A DNA stretch of 64,000 nucleotides from Alistipes shahii WAL 8301 (GTDB taxonomy: Bacteria > Bacteroidota > Bacteroidia > Bacteroidales > Rikenellaceae): the NCBI RefSeq assembly GCF_025145845.1, contig NZ_CP102253.1, positions 496,001-560,000 on the forward strand, written 5' to 3'. Position numbers and translations under genes: made by a program. Positions 34,430 to 43,238 of the stretch are shown here, piece after piece; positions within the stretch are counted from its first letter, which is position 1, and the number at the start of each line of letters is the position of its first letter. The notes beneath the pieces were generated by a model. It was not told where the DNA came from and ran no database searches. It saw nothing but the letters and a program-made list of their open reading frames with translations.

Positions 34430-36520
34430 TTAATCCTGCTGCGTATATTGTTTGTCCTTCATATTTTGGAAGGTTGGGTTATACCCACATTTCGTCACGC
34501 TCCAACTTTCCCCCGTAATCATTCCGTTTTCTATAAACTTGCCGAAGAAAGTGTAGTCGGTAAATTTCGTCAAACCGTCAAAAACAACCCCATGCAAGGT
34601 CTCCAACTTCTCCATGGAAAGTGTTTCCTGAGAAAGAAAAGTCGCACTTTTTATCTGTAGCGTACCATCTATAGTCTGTAATTTATCACAAGTAATGCCT
34701 GTTGCTTTATTAACGAACAACCCTTCACCTCCTACGTGAAGCAATTCCGGAATATCCAGCGATTTACTTTGTAAAGATATTGCTAACGAACCCTCTCCCT
34801 CTTTATAATATACAGGAGAAGCTGAACAACAAACTTTGGATAGTAAGGGCAAGTTACAACTGGTAAAATTTCCAGATAAATAGAACTGTCCTCCCACTTC
34901 TTTCAAGACTGGCATTGTGATTGAAGCAAACATGGGTATTTGGATATATCCATATCCATCTATGATTTCCAAGTCGGGAAATTTGGCATTGCTTCGCATT
35001 TGGCCTGTCACATTTAGATTTCCATATACATGTTGAATTGTCGATATGGTATAATCGATATTGTTGGTGGTTGGCTTACAAGTGAAGTCTTTGATATTCT
35101 TGAACGTGATTTCAGGGAACTTATTATTCGTGAGACTGGTGATGACAAAATTTACATTTGACAAATCTTCGGCTGTTTCAATTTTGGAGAGCTGCACCTT
35201 GTTTATAATTTCAATCTGGGGCGCTGTTTCTCCGAAGGTTTCAAATCGGGCGTTCGGCAACAGCAGTGTTCCGCTCACATCTTCAAGATAATCCAGCGTG
35301 ATGCTTCCAAGTGTGGTGATCTTGCTCCAGTCGGGAAGTTGTTTGAGTGCCGTGAAATTCTTTATCTTTATCTGTCCCTTTATCGTTGTCAGTTTGTCCA
35401 TTCCACCGAAAGCCTGAAGCACGTCATTTCGTTGGGGAACAAAACTACCGGTAGGAGGAGCTTCCATATTGGCTTCCATAATAATACTTCCGTTTACTGT
35501 TTCGATTTCCGGAAGGTTGATGGTTTCCAACATCACGGGGACGGTATGGAAATCAAGGCCACCGGTCTCTTTCAGCTTAAGGAAGCTCATGGAAGTCAGC
35601 TTGGCAAGATTGTTTACGGACAAGACCCCTCCGACACTTGTCAGTTCCGGTATTTCCAAAGACGCAATCGAACCGGCTGCTGTGTTCTCTTCATTGAGTC
35701 CTTGAAGATTCAGATCCTGACCTACAGTAGTCAGAACCGGAAACTCAAAACTCTGTAACGACGACGCATTGAACATCACGCTTCCTTCAATAGTTGCCAG
35801 TTTCTCGAATAGGACATACGTCACTTGGTCGTTATATACCGATATGTCTCCGGAGAGCGTTTCCAATGCTTTCATGGAAATCATGTGAAGTTCCGTAGCT
35901 TTCGAGGCGACATCGGTCGAACCTACCTGTAAACCTCCGGCAGAAACGATATTATCCAACCCTGTCAAGTCTGCACCGTTGTAACTGTTACGAATGACAA
36001 TGTTGCCAGTAACCTCTTTCAAAGATGCCAATGCAGATATGTCAGTGATTTTTTCTGCCTCTTCCGCATCAGAGCCGATAATCAGGTTCCCTTTGACAAC
36101 GGTTGTTTTGGTTGCGGCAAAAGAAGCTACCTCCTCGGTGGTCTTCAACTCCACATCTCCGTCAGATTCTATCTCGCTTTTCACGACCTTATAGGTATAT
36201 TCGCGGGCATCTCCGTTATAGGATGTCACCCGGAAGGTTCGTTCGTTATCCCAGTCCGTTACCGTTTCAGGATCAGGTATGATTGTTGCAGAAGTTGTGT
36301 ACTTGAATTCCACTTCGGCGTTGTTCAGCGATACCGTATAGGGAACGGTTATTGTTACTGTATTGTCCGTAATGTCGGCCGTGTACGATTTCCCGTCCAC
36401 GGTCATCACGACCGATGTGATGAAATTTTCATCTGCATCTTCAGGTATAATTTCATCGTTTTTGTCACACGCTCCCAAAAAGAACAAGGATAGGAGCATG
36501 GGAAGAAAATAAATTTTCAT
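34430..36520 (-). CDS. Large lipoprotein with beta-solenoid/leucine-rich repeats, unknown role in the B12 locus
   Basis: 696 aa. Lipobox LFFLGAC at about residue 18. Residues about 30-110 form an immunoglobulin-like DUF5018-type region (SVVMTVDGKSYTADITDN). From about 140 on there are irregular leucine-rich repeats of the receptor-L type (SLKEVTGNIVIRNSYNGADL, LETLSGDISVYNDQ, LTSVGGVLSVNNLAKL, KLTTIKGQIKIKNFTALKQL). Such repeats make an elongated surface solenoid suited to protein binding or corrinoid capture. The gene sits inside the riboswitch-controlled operon, so a cell-surface role in B12 acquisition is inferred. Confidence 0.75.
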   Translation of the reverse strand: MKIYFLPMLLSLFFLGACDKNDEIIPEDADENFITSVVMTVDGKSYTADITDNTVTITVPYTVSLNNAEVEFKYTTSATIIPDPETVTDWDNERTFRVTSYNGDAREYTYKVVKSEIESDGDVELKTTEEVASFAATKTTVVKGNLIIGSDAEEAEKITDISALASLKEVTGNIVIRNSYNGADLTGLDNIVSAGGLQVGSTDVASKATELHMISMKALETLSGDISVYNDQVTYVLFEKLATIEGSVMFNASSLQSFEFPVLTTVGQDLNLQGLNEENTAAGSIASLEIPELTSVGGVLSVNNLAKLTSMSFLKLKETGGLDFHTVPVMLETINLPEIETVNGSIIMEANMEAPPTGSFVPQRNDVLQAFGGMDKLTTIKGQIKIKNFTALKQLPDWSKITTLGSITLDYLEDVSGTLLLPNARFETFGETAPQIEIINKVQLSKIETAEDLSNVNFVITSLTNNKFPEITFKNIKDFTCKPTTNNIDYTISTIQHVYGNLNVTGQMRSNAKFPDLEIIDGYGYIQIPMFASITMPVLKEVGGQFYLSGNFTSCNLPLLSKVCCSASPVYYKEGEGSLAISLQSKSLDIPELLHVGGEGLFVNKATGITCDKLQTIDGTLQIKSATFLSQETLSMEKLETLHGVVFDGLTKFTDYTFFGKFIENGMITGESWSVTKCGYNPTFQNMKDKQYTQQD

Positions 36521-36534
36521 ACTTGTAATTTTTA

Positions 36535-38316
36535 TTATTTGGTTAGATCCTCAAAAGAAAATACCTCCGTAGAAACTTCGCCCAGCCAGCCGCTTTTGGC
36601 CAGAACACCGCATTGTATTTTGATAAAGTCAATATATTGCAGATTGGCTTCCGTTCCATCGGCATGGATGGCATTGGAAATTTTGAAACCGTTCCTTTGT
36701 CCGCTTCCATCCACCGTACTGCCGCCTTCTATCTGGTCGTTTCCGAAATTATCCACGTACCCCCAGTCATAACTCTGATTATCCCAATAACCGGTTTGAG
36801 AATCTTGGGTGTTGCGGGCGGCCAGACAAGTGCCTGTCAGGGTATAACTGTTTTCCGAAATCCAAGCCGGATAATAATAGTCTTGTGTATGATAAGCGGA
36901 CAGATAGTCTACCCAGCCGTTTCTACCGTCGGAACTGATCCATTGGACATCCATTTTTTTGCCTTCCGGACGGTAATAGGTCACTTCAAAATTCTGTATT
37001 GTTTCTTCCTTGCCTGCTTCAGATCCTTTCAGTTCGTACCACTCGTCATCCGGCAATCCGTTTCCGTTTATATCTTGCATGACCCATACGATACCCGGTT
37101 CGGAACTGCCGTCAAAGGCGTTCCCCTGAACACAGAAATCATATTGGTTACCCGAATTGGGAATACTGTGGTCGAAGCCGACGATGATATAACCCCCGAA
37201 AGAACCTAAAGAGACGTGCAGTTTGTCTTTCAAACGCTGTGTTGCCCATGCGACAGCCGCTTCAGGGGATGTTTCGTTGCCGGTCATACCGCCTATCGTG
37301 CTCGTCTCGTTGATAAATTGGCCGGGAGCTGGGGTATATTCATAGACTTTATTCCAGAGCTTGGAACTTCCCGAAGCCCGGAAGCCGTCTTGTTCCTTTT
37401 TGTCCACACAAACGACTTTTACGGTGGCAGTGACAGCCGTTTTCCCTTTGTCGATATTCCTGCTTATTTTTTCCGTCGGTGTGTCTTCCGACACAGTACA
37501 GGAGACGGTGTATTCTCCGGGTGCGGACGGCGTGAACTTGAACATGCGTTCCACTTCTCCTTCCATGACCTGACCGTCCACACTCCACTCAAAACGGGGA
37601 TTGTCGAAATACTCCAACAACGGACGCAGGAAAACAGGACGGTCGGCAAAAGTGTACCTGTCCGTGGATGTTTGCAGGTAAGACGGGGTCGGGAATTTGA
37701 CAACGTAGGGCATCGTTTCCACGACCTCTACGCTTACGTCTTTCGTTGTTGTCCCATCTATATTGGAAGCGTTGATTGTCACCGTATAAACACCGAGTTC
37801 TTTTTCATTGAAAGTATAAGTATTCTCGGTGGAAACGATTTTTCCTTCCCGTACCCATTCGATTTTGAACCCTTCGACATCCGAATGCTGAATATCGGGA
37901 GTAAATGTGTAATCGGTATTCCGGACGACTTTTAGCCCCTGCGAAGGTAGTGCCAGTGAGATGACCGGAGGGGTGAGTTCTTTCACTTCTACTTTCAGTT
38001 CCTCTTCGGCATAGCCTTCCGCATTGTCTACTCTTAGTTTGACATAAAAATCCCCGCATTCATTCCATGTACGTTGAAGAGACGGACCCGAAGAAACCAG
38101 CGTACCGTCTATCGTCCAAGCAAAAAGAGCATCTTCAACATTCTGGTATGTCGGGGCGATAGTCAATTCGTGATCGACCTTGACAGTGTAAATACCGGTC
38201 TCGCTGTCAAGTTCTATTATAGGTTGTCCTCCTACTTCTTCGGTAATGACTTCATCCTTGTTGCAGGAGGTGAACAGCATACAGGCAGAAATAATAAAAT
38301 AGTGAAAACGATGCAT
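36535..38316 (-). CDS. PKD-domain surface lipoprotein in the B12 locus
   Basis: 593 aa. Lipobox ACMLFTSC at about residue 19. Three or more PKD/Ig-like domains occur between about 30 and 310 (FAWTIDGTLVSSGPSLQRTW, FKIEWVREGKIVSTENTYTF, FEWSVDGQVMEGEVERMFKF). The C-terminal part of about 270 residues (IGGMTGNETSPEAAVAWATQ, GFDHSIPNSGNQYDFCVQGN, DINGNGLPDDEWYELKGSE) matches the cell-surface protein type found beside BtuG genes. Its exact function is unknown; surface capture or assembly with the BtuB-BtuG complex is inferred. Confidence 0.75.
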   Translation of the reverse strand: MHRFHYFIISACMLFTSCNKDEVITEEVGGQPIIELDSETGIYTVKVDHELTIAPTYQNVEDALFAWTIDGTLVSSGPSLQRTWNECGDFYVKLRVDNAEGYAEEELKVEVKELTPPVISLALPSQGLKVVRNTDYTFTPDIQHSDVEGFKIEWVREGKIVSTENTYTFNEKELGVYTVTINASNIDGTTTKDVSVEVVETMPYVVKFPTPSYLQTSTDRYTFADRPVFLRPLLEYFDNPRFEWSVDGQVMEGEVERMFKFTPSAPGEYTVSCTVSEDTPTEKISRNIDKGKTAVTATVKVVCVDKKEQDGFRASGSSKLWNKVYEYTPAPGQFINETSTIGGMTGNETSPEAAVAWATQRLKDKLHVSLGSFGGYIIVGFDHSIPNSGNQYDFCVQGNAFDGSSEPGIVWVMQDINGNGLPDDEWYELKGSEAGKEETIQNFEVTYYRPEGKKMDVQWISSDGRNGWVDYLSAYHTQDYYYPAWISENSYTLTGTCLAARNTQDSQTGYWDNQSYDWGYVDNFGNDQIEGGSTVDGSGQRNGFKISNAIHADGTEANLQYIDFIKIQCGVLAKSGWLGEVSTEVFSFEDLTK

Positions 38317-38380
38317 GATGTGTGGATTTTAGAAAAATAACAGGGATACCCCCGACAGAAGGGATATCCTTGTATTCTTT

Positions 38381-39298
38381 TTATTGTATGGTGATATCAT
38401 CAATACAGATATAAGCCGGAGTATTCAAACCGTATGCTCCCGAATCCGAACCCTCGAAGTTGAATTTCACACTTTGCACCCCTTCGGCATTGATTTCCCA
38501 ATAATCCCATGTCGTGATAGGATCAACCTGTTGTTGGCCGTTACGATAATCGGCTAAAAGACGTTTGTAAGTGCGGATCAGACCGCCATTCGCATCATAA
38601 CATTCCAGATTCACTTGGAAATACCCTTTCATCTCTTTCAGAGGAGTCGCTACCCCCGTAGAACCGAACTGATTACCATAAGTAATGACACCATAAGTGT
38701 ATGAGGTGTTGCAGATCCACAGGCCGACCAATTTCCGGGGAACATTGAAATAAAATTCTGGTTTAGCCATCCATGCCTGATTGTAAGCATCCACATATCC
38801 GTAAACGACACCGAAATTGGAACCGCTGTGCCCGGCTTCCTTATTCTGTCCTTCCGCTTCCACCGCAGTGTTATAGACAGAACATTGGTTTAGATAAGAA
38901 TACCACCAGTCTCCGGTATTTCCCGACTGATTGGAGCGGATGTTCCAGTTGGAAAGTGCGATGCCGCCGCTGGAATACTCTGTGCTTCCACCTACAGTAT
39001 TAAACATTGAAAGGAAGAGATATTCTTCCGGAGTATTGTCGTAAATGGTGGTTACTTGAGGATACCCTTGGTACGAATAAAGATTTTCTCCGGCCGAGGT
39101 AGGTCCTGCTAACATGCCGGGATCGAAATCATCGAAAGTGATAGTTAAAGTACCGTCCGGATTTGTCACAGCACGGGTTTGCGAAGTTCCGGAATCAACC
39201 GGGTCCATCAAAAAGTCATCGTCCGAACTACAGCCAGAGAACAAGGCGGTTGCGGTAAATAGACAGGCACCTGCCAGAAAGCGTAATTTTCTTTTCAT
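38381..39298 (-). CDS. DUF4465 surface lipoprotein, probable B12-binding BtuH-like
   Basis: 305 aa. Lipoprotein signal ending ALFSGC (about residue 23), then a single jelly-roll-like domain with SSGGIALSNWNIRSNQSGNT, HSGSNFGVVYGYV, PRKLVGLWICNTSYTYG and a closing AYICIDDITIQ. This matches DUF4465, and BtuH proteins of Bacteroides, which bind B12 directly at the surface, are as far as I recall of this type. It is the first gene after the cobalamin riboswitch and its terminator, consistent with direct control by B12. Confidence 0.78.
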   Translation of the reverse strand: MKRKLRFLAGACLFTATALFSGCSSDDDFLMDPVDSGTSQTRAVTNPDGTLTITFDDFDPGMLAGPTSAGENLYSYQGYPQVTTIYDNTPEEYLFLSMFNTVGGSTEYSSGGIALSNWNIRSNQSGNTGDWWYSYLNQCSVYNTAVEAEGQNKEAGHSGSNFGVVYGYVDAYNQAWMAKPEFYFNVPRKLVGLWICNTSYTYGVITYGNQFGSTGVATPLKEMKGYFQVNLECYDANGGLIRTYKRLLADYRNGQQQVDPITTWDYWEINAEGVQSVKFNFEGSDSGAYGLNTPAYICIDDITIQ

Positions 39299-39339
39299 AG
39301 GTCACTCATTTTAATGTAAAACATATTATTAACAAACAC

Positions 39340-39377
39340 AAAAAATTCCCGTTCGTGCGGACTTACACGAACGGGAA
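39340..39377 (-). terminator. Intrinsic terminator forming the riboswitch expression platform
   Basis: On the minus strand TTCCCGTTCGTG pairs with CACGAACGGGAA (12 bp, 8-nt loop) followed by a run of six T. It lies between the cobalamin aptamer and the first gene of the operon. This suggests that ligand binding promotes transcription termination, although an effect on translation cannot be excluded. Confidence 0.82.
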
Positions 39378-39464
39378 TATGTCTGTCTTCAAATATTGAA
39401 TGGCCGATGAGCTATTCCTTATTTGATTACGACCCGTATATCCCGCAGGTGTAAATCTCATTCC

Positions 39465-39635
39465 GGTCATGGCAGGTCTTCTGACTCGTCCCGGTCATCG
39501 TGCCTTCCCGGTATTACACCAGTGGCAAAAGTTCGATGTCCGTTTTTGTGGACTCACAGCAGCGGGTACTGTCCCGGATTTTCACCGGGTTCCCTTTTCA
39601 TTCGGAAGGCGTAAACCTCCCGAAACCATTTCCCG
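39465..39635 (-). ncRNA. Cobalamin riboswitch
   Basis: The minus strand contains the hallmark cobalamin-aptamer segments in order: GGTGAAAATCCGGGACAG, then CCCGCTGCTGTGA, the B12-box GCCACTGG (39519-39526 on the + strand as ccagtggc), GGGAAGGC and GAGTCAGAAGACCTGCC. It precedes the BtuH-like gene and the whole uptake operon. High intracellular cobalamin should switch the operon off. Confidence 0.95.
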
Positions 39636-39639
39636 ACTG

Positions 39640-39671
39640 CAAAATTATCTATATTACATATCAATTCCAAA
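39640..39671 (-). promoter_or_regulatory. Promoter of the B12 operon
   Basis: Minus-strand TTTG (39668-39671), a 20-bp spacer and TAATTTTG (39640-39647) match the Bacteroidetes -33/-7 consensus. Transcription would start a few bases further on, just at the 5' end of the riboswitch. Confidence 0.7.
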
Positions 39672-40139
39672 TAATTCATAATATTTATAATAAAACACAC
39701 AAAGCATGACAACCGTACCGTTTTAATTAGAGCATTCAAGTTTACGACAAACGAAGACGGTAATTATCATACACAATATCCATAAACCAACAAAACAGCT
39801 TGCCATTTTCCATAACAATGCGTTCTGGAATAGATAACTGTTAGCTGCAATTATGCAAGCAAAAAAAGCAGACAGAATAATGACTATTAATATCATGCAC
39901 CAGAAATTAATCCTATAAATTTATGGAAAACAAGTAAGGGAATGGAAGTTCCGTTGCCGCATGGATGCAGGTGAAGGACCTTCTCTTTTAACGTTGGATA
40001 CGCCAATGCACGCCAACGGAAGACTCTGATATTATCTGTTTGGAAAGGATATAGGATGTGCGTTACTTTGTCGCATATTCAGAATCTTAAAAAGAATTTT
40101 AGTATGGAACTGACAATTATTGAAACAAGCGCGTATTAG
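39672..40139. other. Gene-free stretch between the B12 promoter and a broken integrase
   Basis: AT-rich, no credible gene, no strong repeat. It may contain remains of a further gene destroyed on integration, but I cannot recognise any. Confidence 0.4.
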
Positions 40140-41301
40140 GAGTTGAGAAAGCTGGTCAGCACGCTGGTCGTACAGATGGGCGACTTCCAGAAAAAGATTG
40201 CCCCGCCTGCGCCGGACAAGTGAATGGATGCGCAGGACGTATGTGATGGACTTATGCCCAAACACTTTCTGAAGAGTTTCCAGCAGCATCCCCTTGAGTA
40301 TGGCCAGAACGGCAAATGCGTGGCGTCCGATGTGCGGGGTGACCTCGCCCCGGAGTTGCATTTCCTGCCTATGATTCCAAGACTGAGCCGCATGGCATTG
40401 TATTCACCTACCGGAAAGACACATTCGGGGAGTCTTTCTTTTCATCCGTACCCCTATATTTTTCAATCAGTTCGATAGCAATGGGCAATAATTTTACGAC
40501 ATACGCCACTCCCGTTTTTATACGGTTACCCATCAGCCATGTACCGCCGTCGGAGTCGGTATGGATATTATCGTATGTTATGGCTTTCAAGTCCACATAG
40601 GAAAGACCGGTGAAGCACATGAACAGGAACATGTCGCGCATGGCACGCTGGCGTTTGTATCTCGGTTCTATATGGATTATCCTTTGCAGTTCCTCTTCGG
40701 AAAGGAAAGAACGCCTCTTGTATTCGGGCATACACTCGAATGATGCGAACGGATGAACCCGTATCCAGCCTTTTTCCTGCGCGATATACATCAGCCACTT
40801 CAAGGTATTGACACGCCCGAAGACAGTGGAGTTTGCCAAAGCGCATGTACCGAGCATCCAGTTGTAGTAATCCTCGATGAATGATTTCTCAAGTTCTTCG
40901 ATGACAATATCCTCTGCATTCTTCTTGCTTTTCATGAAAAGCAGGAGACTCTTGTAATCGGCAACCAGACCGCAGTAGGTGCTTTCGGCTTTCTCTATGC
41001 CGATTTTCTTTTTATACGGTTCCAGCTGTTCCCTGAAAAGGTTCATAAGGGTGTGGCATTCCTCTGAGAAGCCGACATAGCGGTTATAGACTTTCTTGGC
41101 TGTAACAAAACTGTCGTGGTCGCAGATGTACTGGTAGTGCCTGGTGATTTGCGCCTTGATATTGTCAAGCTCCTGATTGAGTGTACGGGCCTCCTCGGAC
41201 TTGCCTTTGGCCCGGTTGGTTTTGACGTCCCACAAAGCGAGGGACACTTCTTTCTTACAACTGAAACCGGCTTGGGTTCCATTGATGGTGATACGGCCCA
41301 T
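40140..41301 (-). pseudogene. Frameshifted tyrosine recombinase
   Basis: The first 290 codons read as an IntDOT-type integrase (MGRITINGTQAGFSCKKEVS, LMYIAQEKGWIRVHPFASFE, FLFMCFTGLSYVDLKAI). After about 40410 the frame shifts: a second frame gives NAMRLSLGIIGRK and a third gives VTPHIGRHAFAVLAILKGM and LETLQKVFGHKSITYVLRIH, the His/Arg and catalytic Tyr region. With at least two frame disruptions the enzyme cannot be made intact. It probably belonged to the element that delivered the B12 operon. Confidence 0.82.
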
Positions 41302-41730
41302 AATCGGTGTCTTTCCGTTTTTTACAGACTGTTTATTCTCAAAACACTTAGCTATACATGGTCTGCGATAAGCTAAGAGAGATTCCCCTTACACAAAAGC
41401 ATGGCATCTCCTTGTCGTATCTCGCCTTTATACTTTTATGTATAGTAGTCTACCGGATCGAATGAACAAGACCTATCCCATACATAAACCAATTTAGACT
41501 GCTATGTTATTTTTGAGGAAGAAGATGGAATGAGACCAGATACCCTCTTTAAGGCTGACTGTAAGTCGATTAAATGTAGAAAAAGATTGCTTTTGTCACA
41601 AGTAAAGTGTATATTTGCATTGAAAGAATCGTTCTTTGACAGAGGCAAAAGAAAACAGAATATTGTAATTCGCTCGTTTCTAAATCGTTACCTGATATTA
41701 ATTAAACAGAAATAACTGTTTAATTTTCAA
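41302..41730. other. Gene-free stretch between two broken integrases
   Basis: No gene was recognised. On the + strand TATATTTG (about 41612) resembles a -7 box but leads into no plausible reading frame. Adjacent integrase remnants on both sides suggest that this is recombined element-end sequence. Confidence 0.4.
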
Positions 41731-42798
41731 TTAGATAGAGATTGTATGATGTTTCGCCATGTGGATCGTCGGATTGAACGACAGACCGGCATGTCTGGCA
41801 ACATGACGTAACGACATGTTCAGTGTTTTATAAGTGCCTTTAAGCGGAAAAACCTTCTCGCTTGTGCGATATGTATCCTTATAACGCTTGTAGAGCATTT
41901 CAGCGGCGGGAAGCAGTTTGACCCGGAACTGCGTACCTGTTTTCTGGCGCCTGTCGATAATCCAGCGCTCTCCGTTATCGTCCGTATGGATGTCCGCGTG
42001 GGTGAGTTTCACTACGTCCGCATGGCTCAGGCCCGTGAAGGCGCAGAAGACGAAGGCATCCCGGTTGATGCCTGTCCGATAGTTGGGGAGCCTGACATCC
42101 ATGACAGCCTGCAATTCCGAAGCCGAGAGGTAGCGACGTTCCGAGTACTCCGGCCTGACGTAGAAACCTGCGAAAGGATCGGTGGGAATCCAGCCGTTCT
42201 TATACGCCGTGTAGGTCATCAGCTTCAGTTTCTTGATAGTCGAATGGATCGTCCCGGAACGCATCCCTTGTACCGAGGAGAGGTAGACTACAAACTTTTC
42301 GATGAAATCCCGCTTCAGCTCTTTGAAAGGAATATCTTTTACACGGTATTCGTATTCGAGGAAAGAGGCAAGCCGGTTACGGCGTTTGCGGTAATTGTCA
42401 TAGCTCGAATAGGCGCGGTCTTTGCCCACACGTTTGAGGAACCCTGCAAGGTATTCGTCGAAGGTCTGCAACAGCAGGCGGCAGTCGTCGCCCATACCGA
42501 GGAAGGCGTTGCGGACTTTTTCGGCCGTAACATACGAATCACGGTCGCAGAGCCGCTGGTACTGCTTGCCGATATTGGTCTTGATATTTTCCAGTTTTTC
42601 ATTGAGACGCTGAGCTTCGAGGCTCTTACCGGAAGCCTTGTTCGCCTTGGCATCCCAAAGGGTGGAGCGAACGGTGAGTTTGCAGCTGAACTGCGACATC
42701 GTACCATTAATCGTGATACGACCCATGACGGGAACCTGACCATGTTTTTCCGACTGCCTTTTCACGTAGAAAAAGACTTTGAAAGTGCTGCGTTGCAT
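41731..42798 (-). pseudogene. Tyrosine recombinase truncated before the catalytic tyrosine
   Basis: 355 codons starting MQRSTFKVFFYVKRQSEKHG with the usual arm-binding start, SAM-like core-binding domain and the beginning of the catalytic domain (FCAFTGLSHADVVKLTHADI). At the end, the His/Arg box is altered and cut: PTIHMAKHHTISI replaces the usual HMARHTFAT, and the LGH and Tyr boxes are absent. A catalytically dead relic is most likely. It marks the right side of the island and is read toward the B12 locus. Confidence 0.8.
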
Positions 42799-42907
42799 GA
42801 TAACCTGAACTTTGTGGATTTGTTAAACGTTAAGTCAGGTTATTTGTTATGCGGAAATCCAACACAATAAGCTGAAAACAAGCACTTTAGTGTAAATCAA
42901 AGCATTT

Positions 42908-42954
42908 CGGGCAGGTAACGGATAAGTAACACAACTCACCGTTAATCCTGCCCG
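42908..42954. repeat. Imperfect inverted repeat at the right edge of the island
   Basis: cgggcagg (42908-42915) and cctgcccg (42947-42954) are inverted copies, with the inner parts taacgg and ccgtta also complementary. It lies 110 bp upstream of the truncated integrase, where an attachment site might be expected. The surrounding 42799-43153 holds no gene. Confidence 0.45.
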
Positions 42955-43153
42955 ATTCTGCAATTTTATTGCTCGGAACAGATGCAGAACAGGGAATTAA
43001 ATACCTGTAAACATGATATTTACTCTTTTCTGCATATTCGTTTACCTACAAATACCGAACCCGGCGGGTCCGCTGTTTTCAATTCGACCGAAGCCGTCCA
43101 CGGATTGCCCCCCCCGAAAGTTCCGTCGTTTTTGATCAGCGAGGCATACATCG

Positions 43154-43197
43154 TAAAAACGGGACGAATGGAGCATACGTCATCCATTCGTCCCGTT
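43154..43197 (-). terminator. Intrinsic terminator of galK
   Basis: On the minus strand ACGGGACGAATGGA pairs with TCCATTCGTCCCGT across a 10-nt loop, followed by TTTTT. It is the second hairpin after the galactokinase stop and ends the transcript before the island. Confidence 0.85.
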
Positions 43198-43203
43198 CGG
43201 GGG

Positions 43204-43233
43204 GATGATTGCGGCGGATGCGCCGCAATCATC
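43204..43233 (-). repeat. Perfect 13-bp stem-loop just after galK
   Basis: gatgattgcggcg and cgccgcaatcatc with loop gatg, starting 6 bp after the galK stop. There is no U-tract. It probably protects the mRNA 3' end or assists the terminator that follows. Confidence 0.6.
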
Positions 43234-43238
43234 GAAAA

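Larger units (their letters stand above)
5431..42960. mobile_element. Composite mobile island (integrative/conjugative element fragments plus insertion sequences)
   Basis: From the mobilisation gene at 5431 to just beyond the integrase at 42798, the window holds recombinases, transfer genes, three insertion-sequence types, several pseudogenes, a restriction-modification system and a vitamin B12 operon. The sequence is visibly lower in GC than the flanks, which return to ordinary GC-rich core genes at about 5.2 and 43.2 kb. At least two elements seem merged: one with a DUF3408 gene at 7940 and another with ParA/DUF3408 at 24.3-26 kb. Exact ends are not defined; I found no convincing direct repeat at both borders. 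Confidence 0.5.

Noticed and set aside
5281..43000. Search by eye for direct repeats (attL/attR) at the two island edges
   Set aside because: Only short, low-complexity matches were found, none adjacent to both borders.
7425..43036. The 15-mer atttactcttttctg near the right end of the IS3 element and again near 43020
   Set aside because: AT-rich and short; the surroundings do not match, so shared ancestry or an attachment site is not supported.
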